The notes: generated by a model from the letters alone, not told the origin. Numbered from the stretch's first letter, positions 10,801-22,948 are shown. The stretch is 64,000 bases of DNA from Populus alba (GCF_005239225.2 NC_133302.1:13115991-13179990); one strand, 5' to 3'. Made by a program: numbers and translations.

Positions 10801-11890
10801 ATGGAACATCAAGTTTCATCAAGCTATCCTTAAGGATGGTTTTACAATGATGGAAGAAGATCATTGTGTGTATTTAAAACGTTCTAACAATAGTTTTATA
10901 ATACTATCATTATATGTTGACGACATTTTAATAGCTGGAAATACCAAAGAAATGATTGATACAACTAAAAAGTGGTTATCATCAAACTTTGAAATGAAAG
11001 ACATGGGTGAGGCCAGCTATGTTCTTGGTGTGAAAATCATAAGAGATCGTGCTAAAAGGCTTTTGGGTTTAACTCAAGATACTTACATCAAAAAGATGTT
11101 AGAGCGCTATCACATGCAAGATAGCAAACCAATAGACACCCCTGTTGATAAAAGTTTGAGCCTAAGCTGTGATATGTGTCCCAAGACTCTAGAAGAAAAG
11201 GAGAAAATGTCCAGAGTACCTTATGCCAGTGCTGTCGGTAGTTTGATGTATGCAATGATGTGCACACGTCCCGACATATGTTATGCCGTTGGATTGGTTA
11301 GCCGATATCAATCAAACCCTGGTCAGAAACATTGGATGGCAGTTAAAAGGATTTTACGATATCTGAAAGGAACTTCAAATTACATGCTATGTTACCAAGG
11401 AAAGAAAGATTTATGATTGATTGGTTTCTTTGATGCTGATTGGGGAGGAGATGTCGACCAATCCAAATCAACTTCAGGATGTGCTTTCTTGCTTAATGAT
11501 AGTGCAATACTATGGAGGAGCAAGAAACAATCCTGCATAGCCTTATCTACCATGGAGGCTGAGTATGTAGCTTGTTCCGCAGCAACACAAGATGCTGTTT
11601 GGTTAAAAAATTTCCTGTATCATTTGAAAATTGTCAAATCAGCATCAGACCCAGTGATAATTTACTGTGATAACACTGCTGCAATAGTTGTGGCCAAATA
11701 TCCAAAATACCATGGAAAGACCAAACACATCAAGATGAGATATCACTATATTAGAGAAGCAATTACTGAACAAGATGTGATCCTAAAACACATTTCTACA
11801 AATTCTATGGTTGCAGATCCACTCACAAAACCAATAGCAAGGGATGCATTTGTTAGACATGTGAGATCCCTTGGCTTATGTAGAATGTAA
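7872..11890 (+). pseudogene. Copia-2 gag-pol polyprotein (broken)
   Basis: The start ATG at 7872 opens MAASKSIIVDLNHGDK. Domains follow in order: UBN2 gag, zinc knuckle CFNYGKPGHFARDC (first position pattern CX2Y instead of CX2C), protease VDSGATDH (about 8780), GAG-pre-integrase, integrase (LIHSDICGPM, LRTDRGREY, YTPQQNGVAERRNRT), RT with LYVDDILIAG, and RNase H with FDADWGGD and DNTAA. Lesions are stops at 8187-8189 (TAG), 9639-9641 (TAG) and 11414-11416 (TGA), plus a one-base frameshift near 10713. The total of about 1340 codons is normal for the family. It encoded the capsid and all enzymes for retrotransposition but can no longer make the full polyprotein. Confidence 0.95.
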
Positions 11891-13056
11891 TTAGTTTTAA
11901 GGATCATACGAAAGTTTATAGTGATTGAATGATGAATAAATGTCATTAGAATATCATTTTATTCATTATTTGTTTCATGGATTATATTGAGTATCGTATA
12001 ATACAATTTATTGAAGTATGTCGATAGACTTTGATTGGCTCACTCACATGAGCAATCACCTCTAGCACTTGTAAGGTGAGTAGAGATGAGACTATTTGAG
12101 TTTTAATGCTCAATAAGCGACTTGGGTGCAGTGGGAGCAATTTTAACTCAATGTGATTATTAAAAAGTCCCCTTGGCTGGGACCAAGATGAGGTTCTTAA
12201 ATAAAAGAATCGGCATGAATGAATTCCCGTCATTCATGTGTCTATTATGATTGAAGCCGAGTATGAAATTATTCATCTGTCATTAATGAAAAATGAGCAA
12301 ATGAGAATTTATGATTTGAAGTCTATGTTTTTAGCAACAAGACTAAGACTCATATAGTGTATTTCCTCTAACAAGGAGAGCAACGACATACACTCTTTGT
12401 CTTAAGAAAAAATAAGAGTAAGCTCCACTATAGCATGTATTTCATACTACATGTGCTAGCGACCATTACAGGAATAAAGAATGGATCCCTGCTTCTTTAT
12501 TATGTGAGTCCTGAAGATCATATCTAAGATCTCAAAATCTTACCCTTTGTGACTTTTGACTATATCATGAGGTGATGTATTAATGATCGCTACTTTAGGA
12601 GTATATCCTATGGTCATGGAATGATTCGACCTAAAGGAATATTCTTAGGAAAGCGAGTTAATTCAGATTTGATTGATATGAGAGCGAAAGAAAAAGTAAT
12701 TTTAGTTCTACACCTGTTACTTGTATTCACCGGCCGGGATCATATCATTTGAATAAGATTTGATATGATTTAGAATACATGTAATTGTAAGGATGGATTG
12801 AATATGAAATTCTTGAGGGATTGAATTATATTCAGTCATGTGTAACTAAAAATGCTTGGGGTATATTAGTACACTTTAAGGAATAATTAATTATGAGGTT
12901 GATGTCTCCTATATGGCCTGTATTAGGTTTATATATTGGAGCTCCTTTCACTGTGTGCTTCAGGTCGCACGGTCCGTTCGTCAAGTATGAAATTCTTGTG
13001 TAAGTTTGCAGTATAATGTATTAGAGAGATTCAGTCCTTCATGGGCGAGTGGGAGA
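11891..13056 (+). other. Long non-coding 3' region of Copia-2
   Basis: There are 1.17 kb between the RNase H stop and the 3' LTR. All frames are closed by frequent stops and no protein motif is visible. The last 20 bases (CATGGGCGAGTGGGAGA) are a purine-rich tract fitting the plus-strand primer. Most copia elements have a few tens of bases here, so this is unusually long. Confidence 0.7.
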
Positions 13057-13386
13057 TGTTGGTTATTGGGTTAGGCCTGGTCTGCCCATGATGGATGGGC
13101 CTGGTCCAAGTTATTAGAGAAGTTACTAAAGGAAGTAACCGTCTTCTCTAATTATATATAAAGGGACATAACCCATATGGAACTACAACTATTCATTATT
13201 AAAAGAACATAATTCTCTCTTCCTCTTCTCCCATCTTGACTCTCTGTATTAACTTGACAAGATTTACAAAGATGTTCGTACTGTGGATTATCACTTTGGT
13301 TCTAGTAATTGAAGTGGCACTGAAGTAATTGATTCAGGAATAAGAAAGCGAATTCTCACAAGTAAGTTTTCCTTTCCGATTCTACA
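13057..13386 (+). repeat. 3' LTR of Copia-2
   Basis: 330 bp, with the same ends as the 5' LTR, followed at once by the target site duplication GAAAG. Most differences from the 5' copy are C/T or G/A transitions. Confidence 0.97.
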
Positions 13387-13749
13387 GAAAGGATTATATG
13401 ATATGATGATTTGAGAAAACATCTTATGCATTTCATTGATTTTCTTAGATATACACTTACAAGTAGTTTCCAGTTTCAATGATTGATTACTGTAGCGTGA
13501 TATAAGTAGGGAGCTGCTGCATATTTCTAAACTCAAATTCATTCTCTCGAGAGGCCCAGTAAGAGAATCTTGTCCAGGTTTATGATTCAAGTGTTACATT
13601 AGGACTATCAATTGCCAATAATGATGCTCAATTACTCATACGTGTCTACTATGTATAGATGTAGCTACTAAGGAGTGAGTATGTTTATATGTTTCTTCTT
13701 GTCCGGTCCATTTTGGCTAACAATTAGGTGTGTTCTTCTTGTTTGTTAG

Positions 13750-14690
13750 GCTGGAGTCTGAATTTATTGAGAAAATCATTGGAGATGTTTCGAACAAACT
13801 GCAAGCTATGTCTTCAAGTCACACTACGGGTCTATTTGGAATTGATGTTCGCGTTAACAAAGTTGAATCTTTGTTAAATATGGAATCTCCAGATGTTCTC
13901 ATTGTAGGGATATGGGGAATGGATGGTATCGGTAAGACAACGATTGCTCAAGCTGTGTGCAACAAGGTTCGTTCTCGATTTGAAGGAATCTGTTTCGCAA
14001 ACTTTAGGCAAGCATTAAAAACTGGTTCCATGGCTGATTTGCAAAGAAGATTTCTTTCACAGCTGCTTGGCCAAGAAATTATGAGCATGGGCTTCTTTAG
14101 TTTTCGAGATTCTTTTGTGAGGGAGAGACTTCGTCGTAAAAAGGTTTTTATTGTTCTTGATGATGTGGATGATTCAATGCCTTTGGAAGGATGGACAGAT
14201 TTGCTTGATGGACGACACAGTTCATTTGGTCGGGGCAGTAAAGTTATCATAACGAGTAGGGACAAGCAAGTGCTTAAGAATGAAGTAGACGAAACATACG
14301 AGGTTGAGGGGTTGAACCATGAAGAATCTCTTAAACTCTTTAGCTCAAAAGCCTTGAAGAATTGCAACCCCACAATTGATCATAGAGAATTGATAGAAAA
14401 GATTGTAAGTCATGTACAAGGCAATCCGTTGGCTCTTATAGATTTGGGTTCCTCTCTCTATGGTAAAAGCACTGTAGAATGGTGCAGTGCATTGAATAAA
14501 CAATCCATATTTCTTTAGAAGATTTGAACAAAACCAAGCTATAAGAATATTAGATGGCTTTTATTGTCGGCCTGTGATTTTTTATATAAGCACGCTCATT
14601 GATGAGTGTCTCATAACTACTCATAAATGCTAGAAATGGCATTTAGCATTGTTCGTGTAAAATCTAAGTTTCCTGGAACAATAAACAAGA
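13750..14690 (+). pseudogene. TNL-1, NB-ARC exon (broken)
   Basis: This exon is the counterpart of the second exon of TNL-2 (24549-25635) and starts after the acceptor TTAG at 13746-13749. It shows the NB-ARC motifs: P-loop GMDGIGKTT (TNL-2 has GMGGIGKTT), kinase-2 FIVLDDVDD, RNBS-B KVIITSRDKQ and the GLPL-like GNPLAL. After SALNK about 65 bases are deleted relative to TNL-2, shifting the frame to a stop at 14516-14518. A further deletion near 14625 removes the MHD motif. Homology ends near 14670-14690, where it joins sequence that in TNL-2 lies 1.5 kb beyond the gene, so the whole LRR and C-JID region is deleted. No functional receptor can be made. Confidence 0.93.
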
Positions 14691-15170
14691 CTTGGTTTTA
14701 GACCTGGTTTCCATTATGATTTACCAAATTGTGCCCATTACACCATAAATACATGAAAGATAAAAGACTTTTGGGGAAGGCTATACTCACATCTTTAGGG
14801 CCATTGTAAGAAGCAACCCACCGATAAATAGTCTCTAACTTAATGGTCGAATGCACGTCATTTTTATGGAATACATCAAATGATATGAGTGCTTGCACAA
14901 TATCAAAAAAGTGTGAAGTTTGTTTTGAACATTATCAGCTTAGAAATCAACATGTGTGTGTATGAAAGAACCATTGACGAAAGTACTGTAACAAATAAGA
15001 GTATATCTGACTGGGGCCAATGATGGCAATAAATTGTAAATTATAAGGTCTTCTCCCACTCTGAAACCAAGTTCAAGCTTGGTTGGCAAGAAGAATGTGA
15101 GGAAAGCAACGAAAAGGAAAAGAAAAGAAAATATAGAAAACATGAATTTATATCATTGGTTCTATATGAT
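14690..15170 (-). pseudogene. Fragment of rhodanese-like gene 3' end beside TNL-1
   Basis: This parallels 29650-30230 downstream of TNL-2. On the minus strand it includes a copy of the exon that reads EWEKTLQFIAIIGLSQ in the larger gene (30058-30104), here altered by a short insertion, and of the next exon (TIY..VASYNGPKD). It shows that the duplicated unit held a TNL gene followed by the convergent end of the rhodanese-like gene. Only these short exons remain. Confidence 0.75.
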
Positions 15171-15232
15171 AATAAAAAAGCTCATAAAATCAGTCACAAC
15201 CCAATACTAAGATATTTATTTTAGTAGAGAAA

Positions 15233-15357
15233 ATGGCAGTGAAGATTGGTTTAGGGATGCAAAAACAGGGCATTTTACATAATTGTTACTGCTGATAGCC
15301 ATACTCCAAGAGATGGCAAACACCTTCAAGGTGTTGGTTTCTACGACCCCTTAGCAG
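15233..15357 (+). pseudogene. Organellar ribosomal protein S16 first exon (rps16-like)
   Basis: An ATG at 15233 starts MAVKI, and a second frame then gives GCKNRAFYIIV, TADSHTPRDGKHL and GVGFYDPLA. That is the N-terminal half of nuclear-encoded bacterial-type S16 of plastids or mitochondria. The exon ends at a plausible donor (GCAG then GTTCCC, 15357/15358). A frameshift with a short deletion lies between MAVKI and GCK, so the exon is dead. No second exon was found. Part of its intron is repeated at 16872-17265. S16 binds 16S rRNA in the small ribosomal subunit. Confidence 0.78.
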
Positions 15358-17270
15358 GTTCCCTCTTCTTCTCTTATTATTTTTATATGCTCAGTTCACA
15401 AGAAGATTTTTTTTTCTAATTTTAAAGACCTGGACTTTGAAGGCTTATTGGGTTTATTTTCAGGTTCTCATATCATCATTACATGGTATGTGTAGATAAC
15501 TTTGTTACTCCAGACTTAATCTTTGTGGATAATGCATTTGTAATTTTATTTTCTTATGTATATGTAGTTTAATATGACCATTGATAGCACTGATTGTTCA
15601 TACTTCATAGTTCATTCTGTCATCAGTTAAAGTCTCAAAAATATATTCATAGTTCTTAGTTTTAGTAGTTTTGTGGGTTAATTTTCATCTATTTTAATTT
15701 AAATCTAGTCCAAACTAAGGTCACTGGATCAACGTTTTAAGGAGTATTTCTTTCTTCTTTTGTTTTTCCGCTTAAGGTTGGAAGGAGGCCAGAAATGAGA
15801 TGCAAGCTCACATCATGAAAATGGGTTAAAATTCAAAAACATTCTATCAAGTTGCCAAAGCCTGGGCCAATCCTCTTCTTGATGCTCGGGCAATAATAGC
15901 CATATCGATGGGGACGACGACTTGACCTTATATCTTCCTTGAAATTACGTGTTTCCCTTTTCCTTTATATATATATAAAGGAAAAGGCAAAAGGCATTTA
16001 AAAAGGAAAAGGCATCTGCCGATAAAAAAAGAAAAAGAAAAAGGCATTTGCATATGCTTATTTGGGAACCGATGTAAATTGTGTTTATGAAAAGTTTAAA
16101 TTTTTTTATTAAAAATTAATATTTTTTAATATTTTAGATCGTTTTAATGTGCTGATTTTAAAAAAATTAAAAAAATATTATTTTAATATATTTTAAAAAT
16201 AAAACACTTTAAAAAAAAACCACAACAATATTTCGTAACAGAAACTTAGTTCAAGTCATCGTCCCCTTCAATATAAAAATTATTGCAGGAGCATGAAGAA
16301 GAGGATTGGCCCATCCCCGGTCCCTTCCTCTCTCCTTCAAGACGACTTCTTCTTCTTTTTCTTCACAATAAATAAATATATATAAAGGAGAAAGGAAAAG
16401 GACGATTTATTTGGATGGATTGTGGTTTTGCAAAATCACAGATATATTAAAATCAAGATTTAAAATAGCAGATTTTTTGAAACTATGTTGTTTTCTAAAA
16501 AACAATTAAACCATATTATTTCTCTAACTGTATCATTTTTTTTTTAAATTCCAATTATAGGGGCAGACTAATATAATGAGTAATATAACTCATTATTTCT
16601 TTCCAATAAAATCATAATAACCATTATAATATAATGTGTAGTCAACAAATTCACATCTTTTTCCTATTCTGAGCTCACTTTCCATGTCCCATGTAATGCA
16701 GATTAACTGTTAAAGGGGCTGCATACAAAGGGAAAACCTCGCACGGAGAAACATAAAAATCTAAAATTTAATTATCAGTAAATCTAACATTTAAGATAAA
16801 CTGGAAAAAAAAAGTGTTAGAAAAGGATAAAAAAAAATGTGCCCTCAGTTCACATGAAGATTAATTATCAGTAAACCCCTTAGCAGGTTCCCTCTTTTTC
16901 TCTTATTATTTTCATATGCTCAGTTTACATGAAGAATTTATTTTTTTTTTAATTTTAAAGACCTGTACTTTGAAGGTTTATTGGGTTTATTTTCAGGTTC
17001 TCATATCATCAATGCAATCAATGCATGGTATGTGTAGATAACTTTGTTACTCAAGACTTAAACTTTGTGGATACTGCATTTGTAATTTTATTTTTTTATG
17101 TATATGTAGTTTAATATGATCATTGATAGCACTGATTGTTTATAGTTTATTCTGTTATCAGTAAAAATCTCAAAAATATATTCATAGTTCTTAGTTTTAG
17201 TAATTTTATGGGATAATTCTCATCTATTTTAATTTAAATCTAGTCCAAACTAAGGTTACTGGAGGCCAGA
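15346..17270. repeat. Duplicated rps16-like intron block
   Basis: 15346-15730 and 16872-17265 match through long stretches (CCCCTTAGCAGGTTCCCTC, then AGACCTG.ACTTTGAAGG, then GGTATGTGTAGATAACTTTG). The second copy keeps only the last bases of the exon, so it is a truncated tandem copy about 1.5 kb away. Between them lie an inverted leader-like block (15868-15935) and a MITE-like AT-rich stretch (about 16070-16255). Confidence 0.85.
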
Positions 17271-20200
17271 AATGAGATGCAAAAACATGTTTTCAGGTTC
17301 TCATAAAATCATTGAGTATTTCTTTCCTCTTTCGTTTTTCCGCATAAGATTGGATGGAGGCGTAAAATGACATGCAAGCTCACATCATGAAAATGGTGAG
17401 GATCAAAAACATTCTATCAAGTTGCCAAAGCAGGCCCAAAATCACCAGTTGTCGTTATCAACAGTCAAAGCACTGGTGACGAGAAACACGTAATTTCCAA
17501 ACTCAGCTTCCCGAACACGCTGCCCAAGCACTTGCCAGGAAGACTACTTAAGGTCAAGTCGTCGTCCCTGTCAATATGAAGAAGAGGATTGGCCCCATCC
17601 CCCGTCCCTTCCTCTCTCCTTCAAGACGACTTCTTTTTCTTCTTCTTCTCAACAATAAAATAAATATATATTAATGAAAAAGAAAAAGGCATCTGCCGAT
17701 TTAGAGAACTTTTTTATCTGTGTTTGGTGCAAATTTGAAATTTTTTTTTTTTGTTAAAATTGAGTTCAGTTTGTACTTTTAGGATCGTTTTGATGTGCTA
17801 ATGTCAAAAATGATTTTTAAAAAATGAAAAAACATCATTGACATGTATTTCGACACGAAAAGCTATTTGAAAAGCAACCGCTACCACACTGTCAAACACG
17901 ATCTTATTTGGATAGATTGTGATTTTGCAAAATCACAGATATCGAGATTTAAAAATAGCAGATTTTTTAAAACTATGTTGTTTTCTAAAAAAAATTAAAC
18001 CATATTATTTCTCTAAATGTATCATTTTTTTTAAAAAATTCCTATTATTGGGGCAGATTAATATAATGAGCAATATAACTCATTATTTCTTCCCAGTAAA
18101 ATCATAACAACCATTATAATATAATGTGAAGTCAACAGATTCCTCTATACGCGTTAACACTTGATCGAAGACTTGATGCCCTAATAAAAAAAAAAACCCG
18201 AAGCCTTTTATACATATTAAATTTCCAGGAAACACGGCTTTTTTGAGACACTGTTTAAAGAAGTGTTGATCATATTATTATATTCTTGTAAGAATGATGA
18301 TACAAATTTAATTTTAAGGAAACGTACTTGTTAAAAAGGGGTACCCATAAACCCTGAATGATACACCCTAAAAAAAAAAACCATGACGCAATAATTGTTG
18401 ATACACGAGAATATTAAAAAAAGTATCTATCACAGTTGTGATATGATGATACACGAGAATATATGTTTCTTCTAATTACAGCAATAATTGTTGGAGGCAA
18501 ACCATTACGCAGTCATGCACACGTGTCTAACCATAAAAAAACATGACGTCGTTATGCTTTAATACAGTCGTAAAAAGTGGTGTTGGTCTGCGGAGAAAAG
18601 TCACATGTGCTGTCTAAAAAAACATGGATGCTTTTAAGATGCAAATGTCTCTAATTCACTTTGATTATAACTAAAACTCTTACTTTAACTATTTTACCGA
18701 AACACCCATGAATCCTAGTTTTTAAAATTTTACTTTAAAGAATATTTGAAACATTCCTCAGTGCTTCTAAAACGGTTAAAAATTAATTTGTCTCTAATCA
18801 TTATGACCATTAATTATCGAAAGCCACCGTTAAAACAAGAAATACATAATTGCATAATGTCAAGGCAACTTAGCTTCCAAAACACACTGCCCAAGCACTT
18901 GCCTGGAAGAGTCAAGGTCAAGTCGTCGTCCCCATCAAAGTGGCTATTATTGCCCGACCATCAAAAAGAGGATTGGCCCATCCCCGGTCCCTACTCAAGA
19001 CAACTGATTCTTTATTTTTATTTTTATTTTATTTTTTTCTAGAATAATATAGTTATTTCTGTTATGAAAATGTTAAAAAGACCAAAACAGATATTAGTTT
19101 TAAGAATATTTAAATTATTTTTTTGTACTTCTAATATGTTTAAAAGTTATTTTGTCTCTTATAATTACGAATAATTTTTAGTTTTTTTTTTAATTTTAAT
19201 TTTAATTAAAAGACATAGCAAGTTGTCCAGCCTTCTTTGTTGACAAAGAAATAATTTAAATTTTCATGAATAAGAGTTCAATTGTTTTGAGCGTATCTAA
19301 GTAGCTTAGTTTAGTGGCAATCTATTACTTAAACCCTACACTAACACTTGAATAATTTAATTTTTCATCTGATTAATAATTTAAATCTTCAATTTTTCAT
19401 GAATAGGGTTAATCTTCATCTGATTGAATTTAAATCTAATCCAAACTAAGGTCATTGGATCAAGGTTTTAAGAAATAGCATTTTTTTTCCGCTTTCGTTT
19501 TTCTGCTTAAGGTTGGATGGAAGCCAAAAATGACATGCAAGCTCACATCATGAAAATGGTTCTATCGAGTTGAATTTTTTTATTTTTAAATTATTATTTT
19601 TTATATCGTTTTGATGTAGTGATATCAAAAATTAATTTTAAAAAATAAAAAAAATATTATTTTAATGTATTTTCAAGTTAAAAACACTTTAAAAATAATT
19701 GTTATTACAATGACAAATAGTTTCTCTGACAAATTCTTTTCAATCTATAATATAATGTTAGGCAAAAATGTCATCGACATGCAAAAATCATAGTTATTAA
19801 ACCCGGTCTGAGAGTTGACTCGGTCAAGGGACCGAGTTCCAGGTTTCATGAGTTAACTCGGTTCAACCCGGAAAAATTAAAAAAAATAATAAAGTTTTTA
19901 AGAACTTCTTCTTTATTTTATTTTTTTAAGAGTAATATAGTTATTTCTGTTATGAAAATGTTAAAAAGACCAAAACACTCATGGATATTAGTTTTAAAAA
20001 GCTTTATTTTAAGAATATTTAAATTATTTTTTTGTACTTCTAAAATGTTTTAAAAATATTTTGTCTTTGATAATTACAACAAATAACAATGATAATAATA
20101 AATGAATTTTATAAAAAAAATTCTAGTTAGCTGAATGATAAAAAATAATTATTTTACTGTTTCTTCTTTTTCTTCTTCTTGTTCTCGTCAACAGTCATGA

Positions 20201-20400
20201 TGACGAGAAACACGTAATTTCCAAACTCAGCTTCCCGAACACGCTGCCCAAGCACTTGCCAGGAAGCGCACTTAAGGTCAAGTCGTTGTCCCCGTCAATA
20301 TGAAGAAGAGGATTGGCCCCATCCCCCGTCCCCCGTCCCTTCCTCTCTCCTTCAAGACGACTTCTTTTTCTTCTTCTTCTTCACAATAAATAAATATATA
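15860..20400. repeat. Leader-like 120 bp block in five copies
   Basis: A block with the landmarks GGTCAAGTCGTCGTCCCC, GAAGAGGATTGGCCC and CTCCTTCAAGACGACTTC occurs at about 16254-16400, 17554-17665, 18913-19000 and 20275-20400, and inverted at about 15868-15935. Most copies are preceded by CCAAACTCAGCTTCCCGAACACGC and CACTTGCCAGGAAG. It is GC-richer than its surroundings and holds CT-rich tracts like a 5' leader or promoter-proximal sequence. No coding frame is shared by the copies. Its origin is unknown; it may be the upstream region of a gene duplicated with this cluster. Confidence 0.8.
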
Positions 20401-22740
20401 TAAAAGGAAAAAGGAAAAGGCATCTGCCGATTTATTTGAATAGATTGTGTGTAATGAGGTGGAAGAAAGCATGTAAAAAGAAGAAGTAATTATAATTACA
20501 TGGCTGCATGCCAATTATATTGCCAAAAGCAGTAAACAGAACCACGATTGTGATTTTGAATCGCTTTTATATTAAAATCGTAGTTTAAAATAGCAGTTTT
20601 TTTAAAAAAACTATGTTCTTTTTTAAATAAAATTAAACTATATTATATATTTCTCTAGCTGTATCAATTTGTTTTTAAAAAAAATTCCTATTATTGGGTC
20701 AGAGTAACAAGTTTTTCCCAATGAAATCATTATAATCACTATAATATAATTGGAAGTCAACAAAGTCCTAGTTCGTGCAAACACTTGTATCGAAGACTCG
20801 ATGCTCTTCCTACCAAATCACAAAAAGAAAAAACAAATAACAAGACATTAAGCCTTTCTGTCCACAGGAAATTTCCAAGTAGATGTGCACCCTCTCTAAC
20901 GTATGAGAAAATACATGGATTTGATTTTTTTTATTTTTAATTAATTTTTTTTATATTATTTTAATATATTGATATTAAAAATAAATATTTTAAAAAATAT
21001 TTTAATATATTTCCAAATGAAAATTATCTTGAATAACAATTATTACCTCAATATCAAATAGGTTCCCTAATAAGTTCTTCTCAATCAAATAATCATAACC
21101 ATTATACAATAATGTGAATGCAAAAAAGTCTTTTGGCATATGTAAATACTTGGATTGAAGATATAGAGAGTGTTTATGAGTATAGTAGAAGTTGATTTTT
21201 TAAAAATATGTTTACTTAAAAATACATTAAGATAATGTTTTTTTTTTTTTTTACTTTTAAAGAATTATTTTTAATACCAAAGCATCAAAACAAACAAAAA
21301 AACTAATGTAAAATAAAATATAAAATAATTTCAAAATCTATTAAAACCTTGTTTACATAGCAAAGACAAACAAAAGCCTAACCCTTTCCTACCGCATCAC
21401 AAATAACAAGACTTGAAGCCTTTTCTGCATGGAAAATTTCCAGGAAGCTAACAATGTGCACCCTCTGTAATGCCGAGAGAAAATACTTGAATTTGAATTT
21501 TGTTTATTTTAAATTATTTTTTTATTTAATTATATTATTTTGACGTTCTCATATCAAAAATAAATTTTAAAAAATAAAAAATATGATTTTTATGTATTTT
21601 TAATAAAAAAAATAATTTAAAAAATAATCACTAATACAATATCAAACAAGCCCTTTAATAAGTTCTTTTTAATTAAATCATCATAACCATTATAATATAA
21701 TATGAAAGCAAAAAATTTCTTCGCAGGGCAAATACTTGGACGGAAGATATAAAAGATGTTTACGAGTATAATAATAATTGATTTTTTAAATATTTTTTAT
21801 TTAAAAATATATTAAAATATATTTTAATATATTTTTTATTTTTAAACATTTGCATATTAAAACAAACTGAAAAAAATTAAAAAAAAAATCTTAAATAAAA
21901 AATAAATTTTTTTTTATAAAAACATTGTTTACTGTTAGAGTTTGTTTCCAGTTGAACAAGTTTTTAGGACTTAGCTGATTTCTAGTCTTGAATAATTCCT
22001 ATTGTTTAAGATTCTGTTATTTCTGTTTTGATTTGTATTATTAGCTTCTGTTTTCAATCTTTGTAAAGGCTATATATATGGTCTTCAGTTACGTTAATAA
22101 ATACACAAAACATTTCTTCCTTTCTCTTATATTATTTCTCAGCAAACACCAAAACATACTTGACATTTACAGGCAAAGATAAAAGCGCCTTTCCTTCCAT
22201 GTGCATGGCAGCTCCCTGGGGCTGCTAGGGAAATTATAATGTATTAAAATACAGTATATTTCTAAAAAGTGCTATGACAGATTTTGATATGACCATTATC
22301 AAAAGCAACCGTTCCTTAAAGAACAAAGACAAGAAATTCGTAATTTCCACGAAAATTATAAAAGAATTTGAAGTAAAAATTAATAGACTAAAGAATGATT
22401 GATGTGGGACAGAAGTGTTTATTTTTTAAAAAATATATATAATAAAAAAGTTAAAGAGAAGATCTGCTACTCCGCCAAGTGAATAGCTAATACATTTGAA
22501 ATATTAAAAAAGGTATCTATCACATCTCTGTGATATGATAAACAAGAATATATATATTTTTTATTTTTAAAAAATTATTTTTATATCAGTAAATTAAAAA
22601 TAAAAAAAACTAAAAATTTTAATTTTTTTAAAAATTAAAATTTATAAAAACACTGTGAATACCATAAAAACAAAACAACGTATAAAGGCCTTTTCCTATC
22701 ACATCACTTTGTAACTGGGGAATTTCCAGGAAATCAACAA
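16400..22740. repeat. Gene-free patchwork of dispersed AT-rich repeats
   Basis: Two further repeated units recur. Unit B (GATTGTGATTTTGCAAAATC ... CATTATAATATAATGTGAAG) is at about 16406-16650, 17903-18142 and 20430-20770, and again at 55984-56215. Unit C (GAAATTTCCAGGAAGTCAAC-like, then GTGCACCCTCT) is at about 20860-20905, 21425-21470 and 22715-22740, and again near 52410, 56315 and 57515. Between them are AT-rich MITE-like copies with the core GATCGTTTTGATGTGCTGAT (near 16135, 17785, 19605, 20960 and others). I see no gene in 15731-21932 or 22171-22940 apart from these repeats. Confidence 0.75.
21933..22165 (+). mobile_element. Copia-type solo LTR
   Basis: A 233 bp segment TGTTAG...TTGACA is flanked by a perfect 5 bp duplication TTTAC (21928-21932 and 22166-22170). 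It contains GGCTATATATATGG and a downstream stretch resembling an LTR R/U5 region. No internal element sequence is present, so it is the product of LTR-LTR recombination. It lies 0.8 kb upstream of the TNL-2 start codon, in the same orientation, and could supply promoter sequence. Confidence 0.85.
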
Positions 22741-22948
22741 ATGGTTACTTCCGTAAAGCCTAAGAAAATACTTGGATTTGATCCCCCCATTATTATAAAT
22801 TTAGAGGGTCTTAAACACGTAGAGCCTAAGCTACTGACTCAAAATCAGCCTCATCTTTTTTCCTTGAGTTACTTCCGCTCTCTCCCTCCAGAACTGCCTT
22901 ACCAACAGAGTCCTACTCTTGTTTCTTCGACTGTTTCTCCACAAAACA

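Larger units (their letters stand above)
5974..13386 (+). mobile_element. Copia-2, full-length Ty1/copia retrotransposon (7.4 kb)
   Basis: The element has two LTRs of exactly 330 bp (5974-6303 and 13057-13386), TG...CA ends and a perfect 5 bp target site duplication GAAAG (5969-5973 and 13387-13391). The order is primer binding site, an extra gag-like ORF, gag-pol and 1.2 kb of non-coding DNA before the 3' LTR. By eye the LTRs differ at 8 of 330 positions (2.4%), so insertion is relatively recent. It lies in sense orientation in the first intron of TNL-1. The gag-pol frame has in-frame stops and a frameshift, so it cannot move by itself, although cis signals are intact. Confidence 0.97.

Noticed and set aside
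11891..13056. An env-like third ORF in Copia-2
   Set aside because: All six frames are closed by frequent stops and no transmembrane or coiled-coil pattern is visible.
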